DNA of 64,000 bases from Azadirachta indica (taxonomy: Eukaryota; Streptophyta; Magnoliopsida; Sapindales; Meliaceae). The DNA lies in assembly GCA_022749755.1 (NCBI GenBank), contig CM040451.1, forward strand, positions 16,252,825 through 16,316,824. Reading direction: 5' to 3'. The notes under the pieces are model-generated. The model did no database searches, had not been told where the DNA came from, and was given only the letters and a program-made list of their open reading frames with translations. The position numbers and the translations under genes were made by a program. Of the stretch, positions 48,515-61,521 are shown piece by piece (within the stretch, counting starts at the first letter, position 1; each line of letters starts with the position of its first letter).

Positions 48515-50320
48515 TCCTTACAACGGCATTGGAGCAAATTTTCTCTGAATAAGAGAATATTTCACTAAAAATAAGACTTACTTTGACTTTTTTAAAAAGA
48601 AATAACAAAAAAAAATACAAATAACAAAAATTGGGCTATTTGATTCAAAATTCAATTATTCATTTTTTAAAGAAGGGATAAAAAAAAGGATAATGAGTCC
48701 CTAAGGTTTGACTTAATAGCCTAATAAGTCTCATTAGTCATAAGAATATACAAAAAAATCCTAGTCCGTTAGTTTGTGCAGTTCGTTTGTATGCAAAAGT
48801 GTAATTTTACTATTATATCTTTGTTGATTGTTAATGTATGTGTTTATGGTTGTTTAACATGAAAAATATTGTCTACATTATTGATCGCTGTCATCAACCA
48901 TTATCGATCGCCATTAATCATCATCTAACATTTTTCATTTGGGACACCATATATACGTATAATTAGAATTACTATTAAATACTTTATGTAATAGTACTAT
49001 TATCATCACCATTTAAATAACTGTTTGTCGTACATTTGAAGTTAAATTTTTGATACTTAAATATTTAATTTCAAATTTACGGTAAGTAGTTGCTCAAACA
49101 ACAATGATGATGGTATCATTATATAGAGCGTTCAATAAGAATTTTAATAATATTCATGATAATCTAAATAGTGGTCAATAATGATTAGTGGTGGTTGGTG
49201 GCATTGTCAATTCAGTTGTAACATGCCCAATAATATGGTGACATGTGAACAATAACGTGTACATGTACTAATGATTTGGCTTCCATTTCATGACAATACA
49301 TTAATTTTCATTATTAAGTGATATCAAAATGTCATTTTGTCTACTTTTCTATCAAAACATATGCTACAAACTAACAGACTAAGACGTTTTTGAATTTTTT
49401 TTATAACTAATAAGACTTATGAGGCACTTATTACAGTTGATGACTTAGTGCTTGATGTATAAGATGTTGTTTCAGCTATGCATTCGATGTTTTGTACAGA
49501 AAATGCAATAGAATTAGAGGAAATTGATATAAATTAATAATAAACTAAGTAAAGATATTAGGTAATGCTTAATTGAAGTAAAATTAATGTTGGCGTAAAT
49601 TGAGTTAATTTATGATTATTTGGATAGTTCTCCTTAAAATTTTTGTGTTTAATTTTGAAGTGTAATCAAAATGGAGCTGATTGTTTGTTTGAATGTAAAA
49701 GATGGGTGAAGATTTAGACGTTCAGGCATTTAAAAATTATAGGAGAGAGAGAAAGATGAATTGCGATGATAGATAAAAAGGAGAAATTTAAGCCGACTGG
49801 GCGACCCACATGTTCTCCCATTTAATTGTCTAAGAACAATTTAGTAAAAACATGTAAAAATATATATTTCTTTTGTAAATTTTATTTTTTAATTATTAAA
49901 TATAAAATTTTTTGTATAAGAAATTTATTTGTTTGTTATTTTTAATAGTAATCATGACAACAAATAGTAACTATTTTTAAAAATATTTATAAAATTAAAA
50001 TATCATTATTAATAAATAGTTATTTTATTTTTAGTATATTTATTATTATTAAACATATTACATATAAAAATATTTCTAATTCATGGATATTTATTATGTC
50101 TACATTGAATACTATACAATAGTTAATTTAAAAATATACATAATATCAACTTATTTTATAATTTTTATTTTTTATTTTTTAAAATTTTTATTTTTATTAG
50201 GAAATACTAATATATAAAATATTTTGGACTCACTATACTAATTTTATCTATATTTCATTGTGATACAACAATGATTTATTTTGATGTTATACTATAGTAC
50301 AGAAATATTAGAATTATGTC
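48515..50320. repeat. Duplicated intergenic module M, copy 2
   Basis: Collinear with 30357-32170. It ends with GTACAGAAATATTAGAATTATG, matching the start of the receptor-kinase upstream homology at about 32165, but no receptor gene follows. It holds the uninterrupted AATACTAAT site (50203-50211) corresponding to the insertion at 36839. Confidence 0.75.
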
Positions 50321-50399
50321 AACAAATTACATTTTATTAATGGTCATCCAAAAGAATTGAAATTATCTTTACGCTCAAACTTACCACCAATTCTGTAAC

Positions 50400-53300
50400 T
50401 TCCCCGTATAACTGATTGCACTAGTTAAACATTTGAAGCTGATTGAAGATAGTTGTAGAGTTAAGCTTTAGTTTTTTTGCTTTTTTTGTTGGGATTAAGG
50501 TGCGATGCTTTTGAAGTTATTCCCTGCTTTAATTTACAGACTTAATTATTCTAAACTTCCAAGTAATTACATGTCCAATGAGCAATAAAGTTTGATGCTG
50601 TGTGAAATTAAATTCTGAAGTTATTCCATGCTATTAGATGCTGCTGGGGCTGCTGCTCTACTGGTTTGGCTCGGCTGTTTGCTGCTGGTTTGCTGTATTT
50701 GGCTCCCGCTATTTGCTGCTGCATATGTCAGGTTGCTGCTAGTTATGAAGACCAAAGGAAAAAGTGAGTTTCATTCTCTTTTTTCCTCCCATCCCAAATT
50801 GATGCAGGCTTGCAATGCTTATGGGGTTCTTTTGTGGCCCTTTGTATGATACTTTAGGTAAGCTTATCTCTTCCTAAACATGGACCTAAGCATACTCAGA
50901 ATTTCACTAAATCATTTTCTCATTATTGTCAGATTGTTTTTGGTTTTATCATGACTAATGATTTTGCATTGGATATGCGCACATATTAACCTATTTGCCA
51001 TTGGTTATCATTCCAAATACAGTCTTTATGATTATTTTAACCATTTCATGTCTATTTTTAGGTGCTGGACGTATACAATTTAATATATGCCATTCAAAGG
51101 TTTCAATTGCTATGTCTATGCTTGATTCTGAAATTTTTTAGAGGAGTTGGTGGTTCAATAACTCATGAATCATATTAAAATATAGCAAAAACAAAGCAAA
51201 TTGCTATATCCGGAACAGAAATTGGGACGAGTTCTAGTGCATCTCCAAATTTGATAAAATCTAAGGGAATAAAATGGTTAATTAATATCTTTGGAACGCT
51301 ATATGATGCCATGTTGGTTAGAGATATCCTTAAAGTTTTAATGAAGTCAAAATTAACATTCGAGAATTGGAAAAACTTTAAATTAAGAATTTGAATTTTC
51401 TTTTCCCAAATAAAAATCTTCATGGCTTATATTTTGCCTAAGTTTCTACAATTATAGGGATCTACTTTGCCGATTCATCATGTGACTTGGTATTTCATGC
51501 ATAGGCCATTGTATGTGTTCAATAAGCTTATTGTGTATTATGATGTTGTGATGATAGCTAAATTTGTCCACTTTGAAGCTGTTAGTAGCGGAATATTTAA
51601 TACTCTTACCAGAGATGGCAGCTGAAAACATTTCTCTATATTCACTTTGTTTGTCCATCAGATTGATGAGTTGATTATGGAATGAATGTAGGAAAGGAGG
51701 AGCTATGGTTGGTATGCATGGTGCTGAAAGTAAAGATGATATGTTGAGGTTTAAAATTTTCATTATTGTATTATTGAGATAACTTTTTTCATGTCTCAAC
51801 TATTTTCAGATATTTTTTACTTGTTACATCTCCGTTCTTGGATTCATTAAGGTTTTCCTCATACTTAATATCATTAAACTTTAGGATTATTGTAAGTAAA
51901 ATATGTTTAATATTTATGATAGTATGAATTTTAGTAATCAAAATTATTATAAACTTTTTAATGAAAATATTCTAAATCATCCAGTTTATTGAAACACAAA
52001 CAGTATAGTGGAATCTAGACATAACAGGCTGGATTCATCCAGTAATGCTTTCGCTTCATAGTGATTTATCTGCTTTGTCACCAAAATTAGGAAATCCAAC
52101 AGCAAGAGCAATCCAATATCAAAAATATTTTTACGACAATCAGCTCTCAGTTGCATATATTTCTTTTTCATTTGCATTTCAGACATTAATGACGTTCTTT
52201 AATGCAAATGCCCTTCTCTAGTCATTTCCTTTGACTACCTTCTGTTCGAATTTGCAAGCTGATTGTTCATGCATAGCAGCAGTTCATTCAAGCTTTCTCT
52301 GATCACCTGGCTTTTTTTGGAAGTTTGAGTTTAACCATGTTCTTACTAAGTTTTTGTACGGTAGCCCATTGGCATTCAAAGTTGATCTCAGAGAAGTACT
52401 AGAAATAATATTAAAGCTGCTGAGGGGTTTATCTTTTACTTGCAGTTTTGTAGTTGCATTCTACAACAATCGATCTCATCCTCAATTGATAGCCCTCGTT
52501 GCTCAAGTAATACATCAGCTAAACATTTATAGAAATTATCCTATTGTTGCACATTTTACTGGATAATTTAGGGAGAAGTGTCTGATTCTTTTCAATAACT
52601 GTCTCCAACTACTCTCACTATAGCTCCTTAATGTTCGACCTATTGCTTTATTTTATTGCATTTAACATATTTAATTACTGTTTATGATTAAAGCTATCCC
52701 AATTAAACTTCACAGGATGAGATTGTTAGTGCTGGTGGCAGGTTGAGCCACCAGAAATGCTCTGATGTAGGACAATTTTAGAATTTAATTAGTTTAGAAA
52801 ATTTTTTATTCTTACCAATTTAATTTATTATTGAATTCTTAATTTTCTTATTTAAACAGGAGTTTTTTTCCTTATTTGAGTTAACTTGTAATGTTGAGTT
52901 TTCTCTACTATATATAGAGAACCTATATTATTGTTTTGGAGCAATCTTTTATTCAATAAAATATTTCCTTTTGATTTTGTCCCTTATGGGATTGTTATCT
53001 TGACACTCGTGTTTCGAGTCGTTAGGGTTAGAATGACATCTAATCTCGTCTATTAGAACGTTTATCTAACTCACTGCGTCAAAGAATCGAACGAGATTCA
53101 GCGTTTGACAAGGTGTTTATATCCCACCCGCTATTCTGCCTGTGTCATGATATATCTTCCATATTCTGACAACGTCCCTGTTGAAGAGGCAAGAAAACTA
53201 CTCAAGTTCATGTGAATGGTTTTTCTTGTATTTCACCGAGAAATTTAATGATCTTTGCAGCTTCTTATGGTTACAAATGTTGTAACTCGAGCAACTGATG

Positions 53301-53640
53301 ATCAAGTTAAAATGGCCATGACTTTGAAGCGTATTGACTTAAAAGATTTTATGTTAAGTATTGAGTTTCATTACAAAATCTTTTTATGTACTGTTTTATC
53401 TTTAATTAGAAGTTCAATGTGTTTCCTCACAAATGTTTACTTCCTGAAACAAGGTCAATATGTTTTGTACTTTAATCTTCAATTCATTTCCTCTGTTTCA
53501 AAGCCGAGCAAAAGAACTGAATGCTGTTTCCATTTATTTTTTCCACAGCTTTATTTCTGTGATTTCCCATCTGGATTTTTATCTTGTTGCCATCTTTCTG
53601 TATAAAGCCACTATTTACAAGTAAATCCAAATTTCCAAAC
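50400..53640. other. Gene-like but unidentified stretch
   Basis: Composition is less AT-rich than the flanks, and several short open frames occur on both strands (for example plus 50628-50849, starting MLLDAAGAAALLVWLGCLLL; plus 52354-52566; plus 53255-53605; minus 51452-51799). None contains a domain I recognise, and no chain of exons with consistent phases could be built. It may be a decayed gene or a non-coding transcript. An LTR-like fragment lies inside at about 52766-53125. Confidence 0.35.
52766..53125 (+). mobile_element. Copia-type LTR-like fragment (possible solo LTR)
   Basis: Begins TGTAGGACAATTTTAG. It has a TATA box in CTACTATATATAGAGAACC, followed after about 50 bases by ATTCAATAAAATATTT (polyadenylation-type signal), then CCCTTATGGGATTGTTATC and a GTCGTTAGGGTTAG segment. 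This spacing matches plant Ty1-copia long terminal repeats. The 3' boundary, target duplication and any internal region were not found. Confidence 0.45.
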
Positions 53641-56385
53641 CAGAAAAATTAAACAAATAAAATATAATGAAATATTTGTTATTTATTTTAATTAATTTTT
53701 ATTAGCATGGGAGTTATAGATATAGATGATTCAATTATGTTCTTGGAGTTAAAACCATCTAAATGTAAGAAGAGGAGACTAAAAGAATAAACAATCTTTT
53801 GTAGAGAAATATATAGTATATACACACACCTTATTTATAAAGTAAACTTAAAAAATATACTATCATGAACTAATTGGACAAGTATAAAATTAATATATAT
53901 TATTTGTGACTTATGATGAGATGGATCTTTTGGACATTGTGAATAAGAGGAGGCTATGCACCTCTCGCTCTATTATAATTATTCAAATTTAAAATAGTCT
54001 GAAATTGTCTATGTTTTTAAACTACTCTCCAGCGACACTCAGAAGACAACTGCTCTCCCTCTAATTAAGTTATAAAGGTTAGTCCATTGAATTCTAAATT
54101 TTTTGCATCTTTGGGCAAGAGGGTAGAATTTTTCTCTTTCGTTAACTCTTTTCCTTTCTCTTTAGTTTCCCTTGAGTTTCCCGCTACTGTCTCTTTCCTT
54201 CGTGTTTCCTGGAAAATTTTTAAATCAAAGTCAGAAAGGTAATGCAATAATGTGAGATGTCAGAAATTCAACAATAATGTAGCAAAGCAGAAGCACTTGG
54301 TCCACCAATAAGCCACTAGTGAACGGCTTCAAATAGATAATGAAATAATTAAATAATATTTTTTGACAAATATTGATTTCAGTTTAATGCAAATTTTAAT
54401 TTTTTAAAATATTATATATGCAATTTATTAATATTGTATTGAAAATATATAGAAAATTGAGAGTGAGTCCACTATTGTTTAGACATTTGTACCCAATTTA
54501 GTTGAGATCTACTATGACCGTAAAAAATAATTTACCCATACTTTAATATGATAGACTCTATAAATAATAGCCCTTCATATAGTGGAGATCACATATAAAA
54601 TGGGAACAAACCTTATTGATGCTACAAAGGTTAGGCTGAAAGCATGACTTCTCATTTGAGAAGTTTATCTTCTGGCCACTTAGACTAACTTAAATAGTTA
54701 TACAAATCATTCCTGAGTGGTTATGCAGATTATGATGTTTGATACTTCATTTATGAGAAAAATGTAATATAAAACAATTTTATCTCCATGAAATGTACTT
54801 GAAGAATTTCTCATTTGAGTATTGTTGATTGTGCATAAATTCTACACTATAGAAAAGAAAGTAATTTCAAATACAAATATTAGCTGGTTGATTCTATTTA
54901 ATTTTGTATCTTTATAACAATTTATAAATTTGGAATCAGACGGTAAAGATGCAAACAGAAGCTTAGCTTGATTCAATAAAATATGTCAAATAAAAATACA
55001 AAATAATATAGTAAATGTTTAGAGCCTTCTTGCCAAACTTTCCTACCTACTAATTTTCTTGCAACTTTCTTAGAAATTTCTATTATACATTTTGGACATC
55101 AATCACTTTGTTGAGTAATTATATCTATTTAACAATATTTATTTTCAGAATAAAAAAAATTGAATGTTTAAACTATGATTTAAAATTTACCTATTTAACT
55201 CTCAGTTTATTAATTAAGTCATGCTCAAAATAAATATTGGCTTCTTTTCTCAAGAAAATATAGAGATAAAAATATATACCAAAACAATTTATTTTGAGTA
55301 CTTCACTACAAATTAAACAAATAATTTTTAAATTATTGTGACTAAAATACATATGGAATAATATTTTGGAAAACCGTAAATACTTATTTATTTTCAAAAG
55401 AAATGCTAAAACATGTGTCCATGTTGCTGGGATTGATGTAATCGTAAAAGAAGAAATCTTTAGTTATAAGTCATTTGAAAATTTGTAGAGCGAATGGAGT
55501 CTTATTCTAATTAAAACTTATTATCTAGACAGCACAATGTAGTAGTAATATGAAAGGAAGAATATAAAGTAATGCCGTAAAAGACACACACAGGAGAAAA
55601 AGGGTACAATAGACAGTAAAAGCTAAAGCAGGAGGGGTCACGAGTAAACAATTTTATATATAAATTTATTCTAAATATAATAAATATGTACAATTAATTA
55701 AAAAAATTTGAATATTAATATTTCATGTACAATTTATTTCATAAAAATATATAAGACATAAATATAATTTCATGCAACGAGTAATTTTTCTCTTAACTTT
55801 CCTGCGATTTTTTTGGAGCTTTCAGATATATTTTCGACATCCTTTCTTTACAAACGTATGGACGTTGAATGTTTTTTCTTATGGTTAAATCTTGATTTTT
55901 AATACATTCTGGAAGATCAAGTTATTGATTTTTATTCTTTCATATTAATAAATTAAATTTTTTTTGTACTAATTTGTTGTATTCTTAATTTTATTATCGA
56001 ATTTTTAAACATATATTAAATATCTAAATGACTGATATTGAATTAGACTGAGGGAAAAGTTGTTAAATTATGTTAATTTTGAAATAATCTTCTAAGACGA
56101 AAGAAAAAAAATTATGCTTAAAAACTAATTTCATATTCTTCCATATTTAATCTTCGTTTTCTTTGCGTCTAACTAATTTCTAATATCAATTTTGTTTTTT
56201 CGGGTAGATGGAAGTCTAATAAGTCAATAATGTGAAAGCAACGTGACCGAGAAATTAAAGCAGCTATAAATACATGGATCCATATATTTCTTCTTCACAC
56301 CAAAGAAAAAGAAAATAAAGAACGCAAAATTTGACAGTTAAGACTTAAGGTACCCAAATCCATGTGGTCCATAAATGACTAGAAG
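53641..56385. other. AT-rich intergenic DNA
   Basis: No gene or clear repeat supported. A TATA-like CTATAAATACATGG occurs near 56263, upstream of the receptor kinase B promoter, but nothing coding follows it before 56674. Confidence 0.45.
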
Positions 56386-56673
56386 GAGGAGACTTAAGTG
56401 CCAAACACGGTTGATTTTGATGGAGACCAACTCGAGTACGCAACCAAATTTATTCACCTTAAGACACGACAAGGAATTCTATGGAACAGTTGAATATGGT
56501 AATTAGTCAAGTCCCTGTTTTCATACTCAAGTCTAGACTTGGACGATGCCTTTGAAATTTAGACCTCTCACGTTTTTCCACAACTACTACTATATATACT
56601 GAAAAGGCTAGCCGCCCAATTAAGATACGAACAAGCAAGTTTCAGGACATTAATTGCCTTCTCAATTTAAGAA
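56386..56673 (+). promoter_or_regulatory. Promoter and leader of receptor kinase copy B
   Basis: Conserved with 32700-32993 upstream of copy A and, in part, with the orphan copy ending at 30043. CTACTATATATACTGAAAAGG near 56586 is the likely TATA region, about 85 bases before the ATG; GTTTCAGGACATTAATTGCC lies in the leader. Function is inferred from position and conservation. Confidence 0.55.
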
Positions 56674-59600
56674 ATGAGGACAAGGATTTGCTACTTGGCT
56701 CACTTTCCTTCCATTTTTCTTTTTTGCATCACACTATTGCAAGCTGCAATCTTTACGTCTTCCGCCAACGCCTTCCAGGAGAGAGATCATGTTGCCTTGC
56801 TTGCTTTCAAGTCAATGATTAGTCATGACCCAGAAGGATTACTGAACTCATGGAATGATTCTCATCATTTCTGTAAATGGGAGGGCATTTCATGCGGCCG
56901 CAGACATATAAGAGTCACCATCTTAGACCTGAGTTCACGAGGCTTGGTTGGTTCATTGTCTCCTTACCTTGGCAATCTCAGCTTCCTAAGAGAGATGGAT
57001 CTACGTAACAACAGTATTCAAGGCGAAATCCCTCACGAATTTGGCCATTTGCTAAGGTTAGAAGCTCTATACCTGCAAAATAACTCCCTTGTGGGAAAAA
57101 TTCCTGCCAATTTGTCTTATTGCTCCAGGCTCACAACCTTACATTTAGGAGACAACAACTTGGTAGGAAATATTCCGACAGAATTTGTCTCCCTTTACAA
57201 TCTCAAAATATTGGCTTTACATAAGAACAATTTGACAGGAGACATTCCACCTTTTCTTGGGAATCTAACCTCCCTCAATATATTATCTTTAGCAATCAAT
57301 GCTCTTGGAGGTAGTATTCCAGATTCATTGAATCTATTGAAAAAGTTAGAATTCCTTGGGCTTGGCTCAAACAACCTCTACGGGGCAATCCCTCTCTCTC
57401 TATATAACCTTTCCTCTCTCACCGTCTTTTCTTTATCTGAAAATCAACTTCACGGTCGTCTTCCGCCGAGTTTAGGTCTTAGCCTTCCTAATCTCCAAAA
57501 TTTCCAAATTTCAGAAAATTTCTTTGGTGGATCCATTCCAATTTCTTTATCAAATGCTTCTAAACTCGTAGGGATTGATATGGATTTAAATAGTTTTTTT
57601 GGAAAACTGACAGTTGATTTCAGAGGCATGAAGCATCTTTCACTCCTAAATGTAGGCTTAAATAATTTAGGAAGCGGCGAAGACGATGAGATGAGATTTA
57701 TTAATTCTTTGGTTAACTGTAGCAACTTGGTTACTTTTTCCATTAATAAAAACCTATTCACAGGAGCATTACCTCATTCAATAGTTAATCTCACTTCTCG
57801 ACTCCGTATTTTAGGCATTGCATCTAACAAAATTTATGGTAGCATACCTTCAGGTATAAGTAATATGGTTAACTTAGAAATCTTAGATATAGGTGATAAC
57901 CTATTTACTGGAAAAATTCCGAAGGAAATGGGAAAGTTTCAGAATTTAAGAATTTTGAATCTTGCTCATAGCAAGCTCTCAGGAGAAATTCCTTCCCACT
58001 TGGGAAATTTATCAGCCTTAGAAAAATTTGACTTGGCTGATAACAAATTATCAGGAGCAATACCTCCTAGTCTAGGAAAACTAAAACAATTAGTAGGCTT
58101 GTATATTTCCCAAAATGAACTCAGTGGAAGCATACCCAAAGAAATTTTCAACATAACGTCTATGGCAATTGGACTTTATCTTGACAAAAATCATTTGATC
58201 GGATCCATACCTCCAAATATTGGTTACTTGACAGTTATATCAGAAATTGATGTGTCTGACAATAGCTTGTCGGGTGAAATTCCTAGAGAACTTGGCCTTT
58301 GTTCTAGTCTTGAAGGCCTTTATATGCAGGGAAACTTCTTCCATGGATCAATTCCTCAATCCCTGAGTTCCTTGAGAGGTATTCAGCATATTGATCTTTC
58401 TCAGAACAATTTATCTGGCCAAATCCCACAATTCTTGGAGACTCTTTCCTTGCGGAAACTAAATTTATCTTTTAATAGTTTGGAGGGTCAAATACCAACA
58501 AAAGGAATTTTTGCAAATGCAAGTGGGGCATCAGTTGCTAGAAATACTAGACTTTGTGGGGGCATAGCTGAATTTGGACTTCCAAATTGCACCAGCAACA
58601 ACCATAACAAACAGAAGACCTCTCGAGTATCAAAAATACTAATCTCAATCGCAAGTGCTTTTTCAGGATTACTCTTGGTCTCCTTTATCATTTACTGTTG
58701 GTTCCGAAATAGAAAAGGAAAACAAAAACAACCTTGTTCATCCACACTGGAAAAAACACTCCTGAAAGTTTCGTACGAACGTCTCCTTAAAGCAACTGAT
58801 GGGTTTTCTTCATCAAACTTGCTTGGTGTAGGCAATTTTGGCTCGGTGTATAAGGGAAACCTTGATCATGATGGAACCATTGTTGCGATCAAAATACTTA
58901 ACATTCAACAACGAGGAGCTTTAAAGAGTTTCGTGGCAGAATGTAAAGCATTGAGGAATATCCGTCACAGAAATCTTGTCAAGATCATAACATCTTGCTC
59001 AAGTATTGATTTTCAGGGTAATGACTTCAAAGCTCTAGTTTATGAGTACATGCCAAATGGGAGTCTCGAGAAGTGGCTGCATCCAGCTCTAGAAACAGAA
59101 AATGAGGAAGTCGAAGTTCGGAAGCTTTCCCTTCTTCAAAGAATTAGCATCGGAATTGATGTGGCATCTGCAATAGATTATCTCCATCACCATTGCGAAG
59201 AACCAATCCTTCATTGCGATCTGAAGCCAAGCAATATCCTTCTGAACAATGACATGACTGCTCACGTTGGTGATTTTGGGCTAGTAAGGTTTCAACCAGA
59301 AATCTCAAATCCAAATAAAAGCAGCTCTGTCGGAGTAAGAGGAACAATTGGGTATACAGCCCCAGGTAACCAAAATTAAGATATTTTATTTTTCATTTTT
59401 TAATGGTAAAATAGTCTGGTTTCCAAAAATTTGATAATTTGTTCACATAAATTTTGTGTATGGCAGAGTATGGTCTGGGAAGTGAAATGTCTACAAATGG
59501 AGATGTCTACAGTTACGGGATTTTATTGCTAGAAATGGTGACGAGAAAACAACCCACAGATCTAATGTTTGAAGGAGACTTGAATCTTCATAACTTTGCC

Positions 59601-59852
59601 AGAACAGCTTTGCCTGATCGGGTTATGGACATTGTGGATCCAGTTCTTCTAAATGGTGAAGAAGAGGTAGGTACCACTAACCATAGGCTAAGACAAAAAG
59701 GAAGCAATAACAGAATGGAATGCCTCATCTCTTTGGTAAGGATTGGAGTTGCATGCTCAATGGAATCACCACAAGATCGTATGAATGTAACTGATGTGTT
59801 CCATAAATTGCAATCCATCAGGAAAATTCTTCTTGAACATACAAGAGTGTGA
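56674..59852 (+). CDS. LRR receptor-like kinase (XA21/EFR type, subfamily XII), copy B, intact
   Basis: Exon 1 56674-59365, intron 59366-59466, exon 2 59467-59852; 1025 residues. Order: signal peptide (1 to about 33, MRTRICYLAHFPSIFLFCIT then hydrophobic), LRR N-cap with HFCKWEGISC, some 20-22 plant LRRs (GxIPxxLGNLxxL type), paired-Cys cap (RLCGGIAEFGLPNC), transmembrane segment (about 655-675), then a cytoplasmic kinase. Kinase landmarks: P-loop GVGNFGSVYKG near 718, VAIKIL with Lys740, catalytic loop HCDLKPSN with Asp849, DFG at 867, GTIGYTAPE across the intron. HCD instead of HRD makes it a non-RD kinase, the class linked to pattern-recognition receptors such as XA21, FLS2 and EFR. The single intron after the APE codon start fits subfamily XII. 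It probably senses a microbial ligand at the plasma membrane; ligand unknown. A 3'UTR intron is likely at 59865-59945. Paralogue A (32994) is broken. Confidence 0.95.
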
Positions 59853-60480
59853 TCTGCGAAAGAGGTATATATATTAATTGCTCTCTCTTTCCTTTATTCT
59901 TTCAGCACTTTTTGTTTTTACACTTAATCCTTTTATTATTCACAGGGAGATGCTGTTAAGATCTCAAGAAGTAGAAAGTAAAATGTGATGTTAGACAAAA
60001 GAATGTGATAATCAAATGAGAAGGAGTAATTGGGGTGTGTGATAATTTCAGTTACGTTGTATTCGATGCCTTTTAAATAAAAAGTTATGGGATTTTTCTA
60101 TTACGGTTTAAAGAATTGTTAGAATGGTCTCCAACAAAATCCAAAATTTGAATTCAAAATCTTGCTTATTCTTACATCTTCAAGTTAATTCCACTAGTAA
60201 CAATCTTTGATCAACAGAAATTTGAGTAGAAGTAATTTTTTATTAATGAAGAAGAAAAGTGGAAGGAATTAGAAAATTGATAGAAGACACTGGGAGAAAT
60301 AACGTCATTGGTTTTACTGACTACGTCAAATATAAAAAGGAGTCAGTACTTTGCCAAATAGATATATTAGTGAGATGCAGATAAACAGTGAGATAAAGAA
60401 GAAAGAAGAAACAATAGAAATATTATTGTGTATGTTTGTGTATTGAAAATTTGTGTGAGTGAATGTTTATTTGAGTATAA
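59853..60480 (+). repeat. 3' flank of receptor kinase B, paralogous to that of copy A
   Basis: Aligns with 36156-36740. A GAAAGAG|GTATATATATTAA donor just after the stop (59865) and an acceptor TTATTCACAG (59945) are both conserved in copy A, supporting a real 3'UTR intron. Homology fades at about 60480. Confidence 0.7.
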
Positions 60481-60769
60481 AGATTTGTAATAATTTTTTG
60501 TATGAATGATTGTCTTCTTCGTGTGTGTATATAATTAAAAGGTCTATTTTATTTATTAAATTAAAAGGTGTCCAATTTATTTTTCTCTATAATTAGGTAC
60601 TAAGAACTCTTCGCGTTCCAACAAATATTTTCATAGATTATTAAAACTTGTAAGTTAAAGAATAAATTTAATTTTCTTTGATCTCTTCTGATGTTAGTTA
60701 TTGAATGATTGTTTGCAGAAGCACAATAATTGGATAGTATATAATTTTCAATACTATATTACTCCATGT

Positions 60770-60794
60770 ATATATATATATATATATATATATA
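60770..60794. repeat. (TA)n microsatellite
   Basis: Uninterrupted TA alternation directly before the tandem array that starts at about 60810. Confidence 0.85.
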
Positions 60795-61521
60795 AAGCTT
60801 GATTTTAAATAATAATTGAATCTCATAAGGTATGTATGTCAACATATATCAATCACAGCAACAACAGTTTAAAGATAATAAGATATTTAGTGGAAAATAT
60901 CAAATAATTGCTTCATATTTCCATAATTATAGCCTCTTAGGACAAATAAAGTCAAAATTATGAGGATAAAAGTAACATGTCACATGGCTCTATTTTTGCG
61001 TACCCACATGGAAATATCTATCTTGACACGCCCACCAATGTAAATCATGAGAGCTTCGCCGCAACGAAACCTCCCTACAAAATGAAGAGTACCCTAGCAC
61101 AAGATGATTTAAGGTTAAGAAAAAAGTTATATATGCTTAATAAATTCAATGAGAAAGCGCTGCAAGAAGTTGAACTTGCTCAGAGTCAGAGGTGGATCGA
61201 ATTAATGTGGCATATAATGATACCATTGAGGAACATCATGGCTAATGATAGAGTGATACATAGGAGGGTTATAGTATGATAACTAATAGTTGATTTGTTT
61301 TTTGTGTGAATGAATGATAAGCATAATTCTTTCTCCATAAAGTAACCAAGGGGGGCTTATGAGAACTAAGAGAAAGAGATGAAAAAGTACCATAAAATGA
61401 AAAAAAATTGTTCTTTAATTTTTTTAAGTAATAATTGAATCTAATAAGATACGTAGGATAGCGTATATCACTCATACCGACAACATATTATAGATAACAA
61501 GATATTTAGTAAAAAATAAAA

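Noticed and set aside
60977..61279. 100-codon open frame beginning MSHGSIFAYPHGN
   Set aside because: It lies in a repeat unit present three times, and the other two units have stops and indels in the matching place. No recognisable domain.
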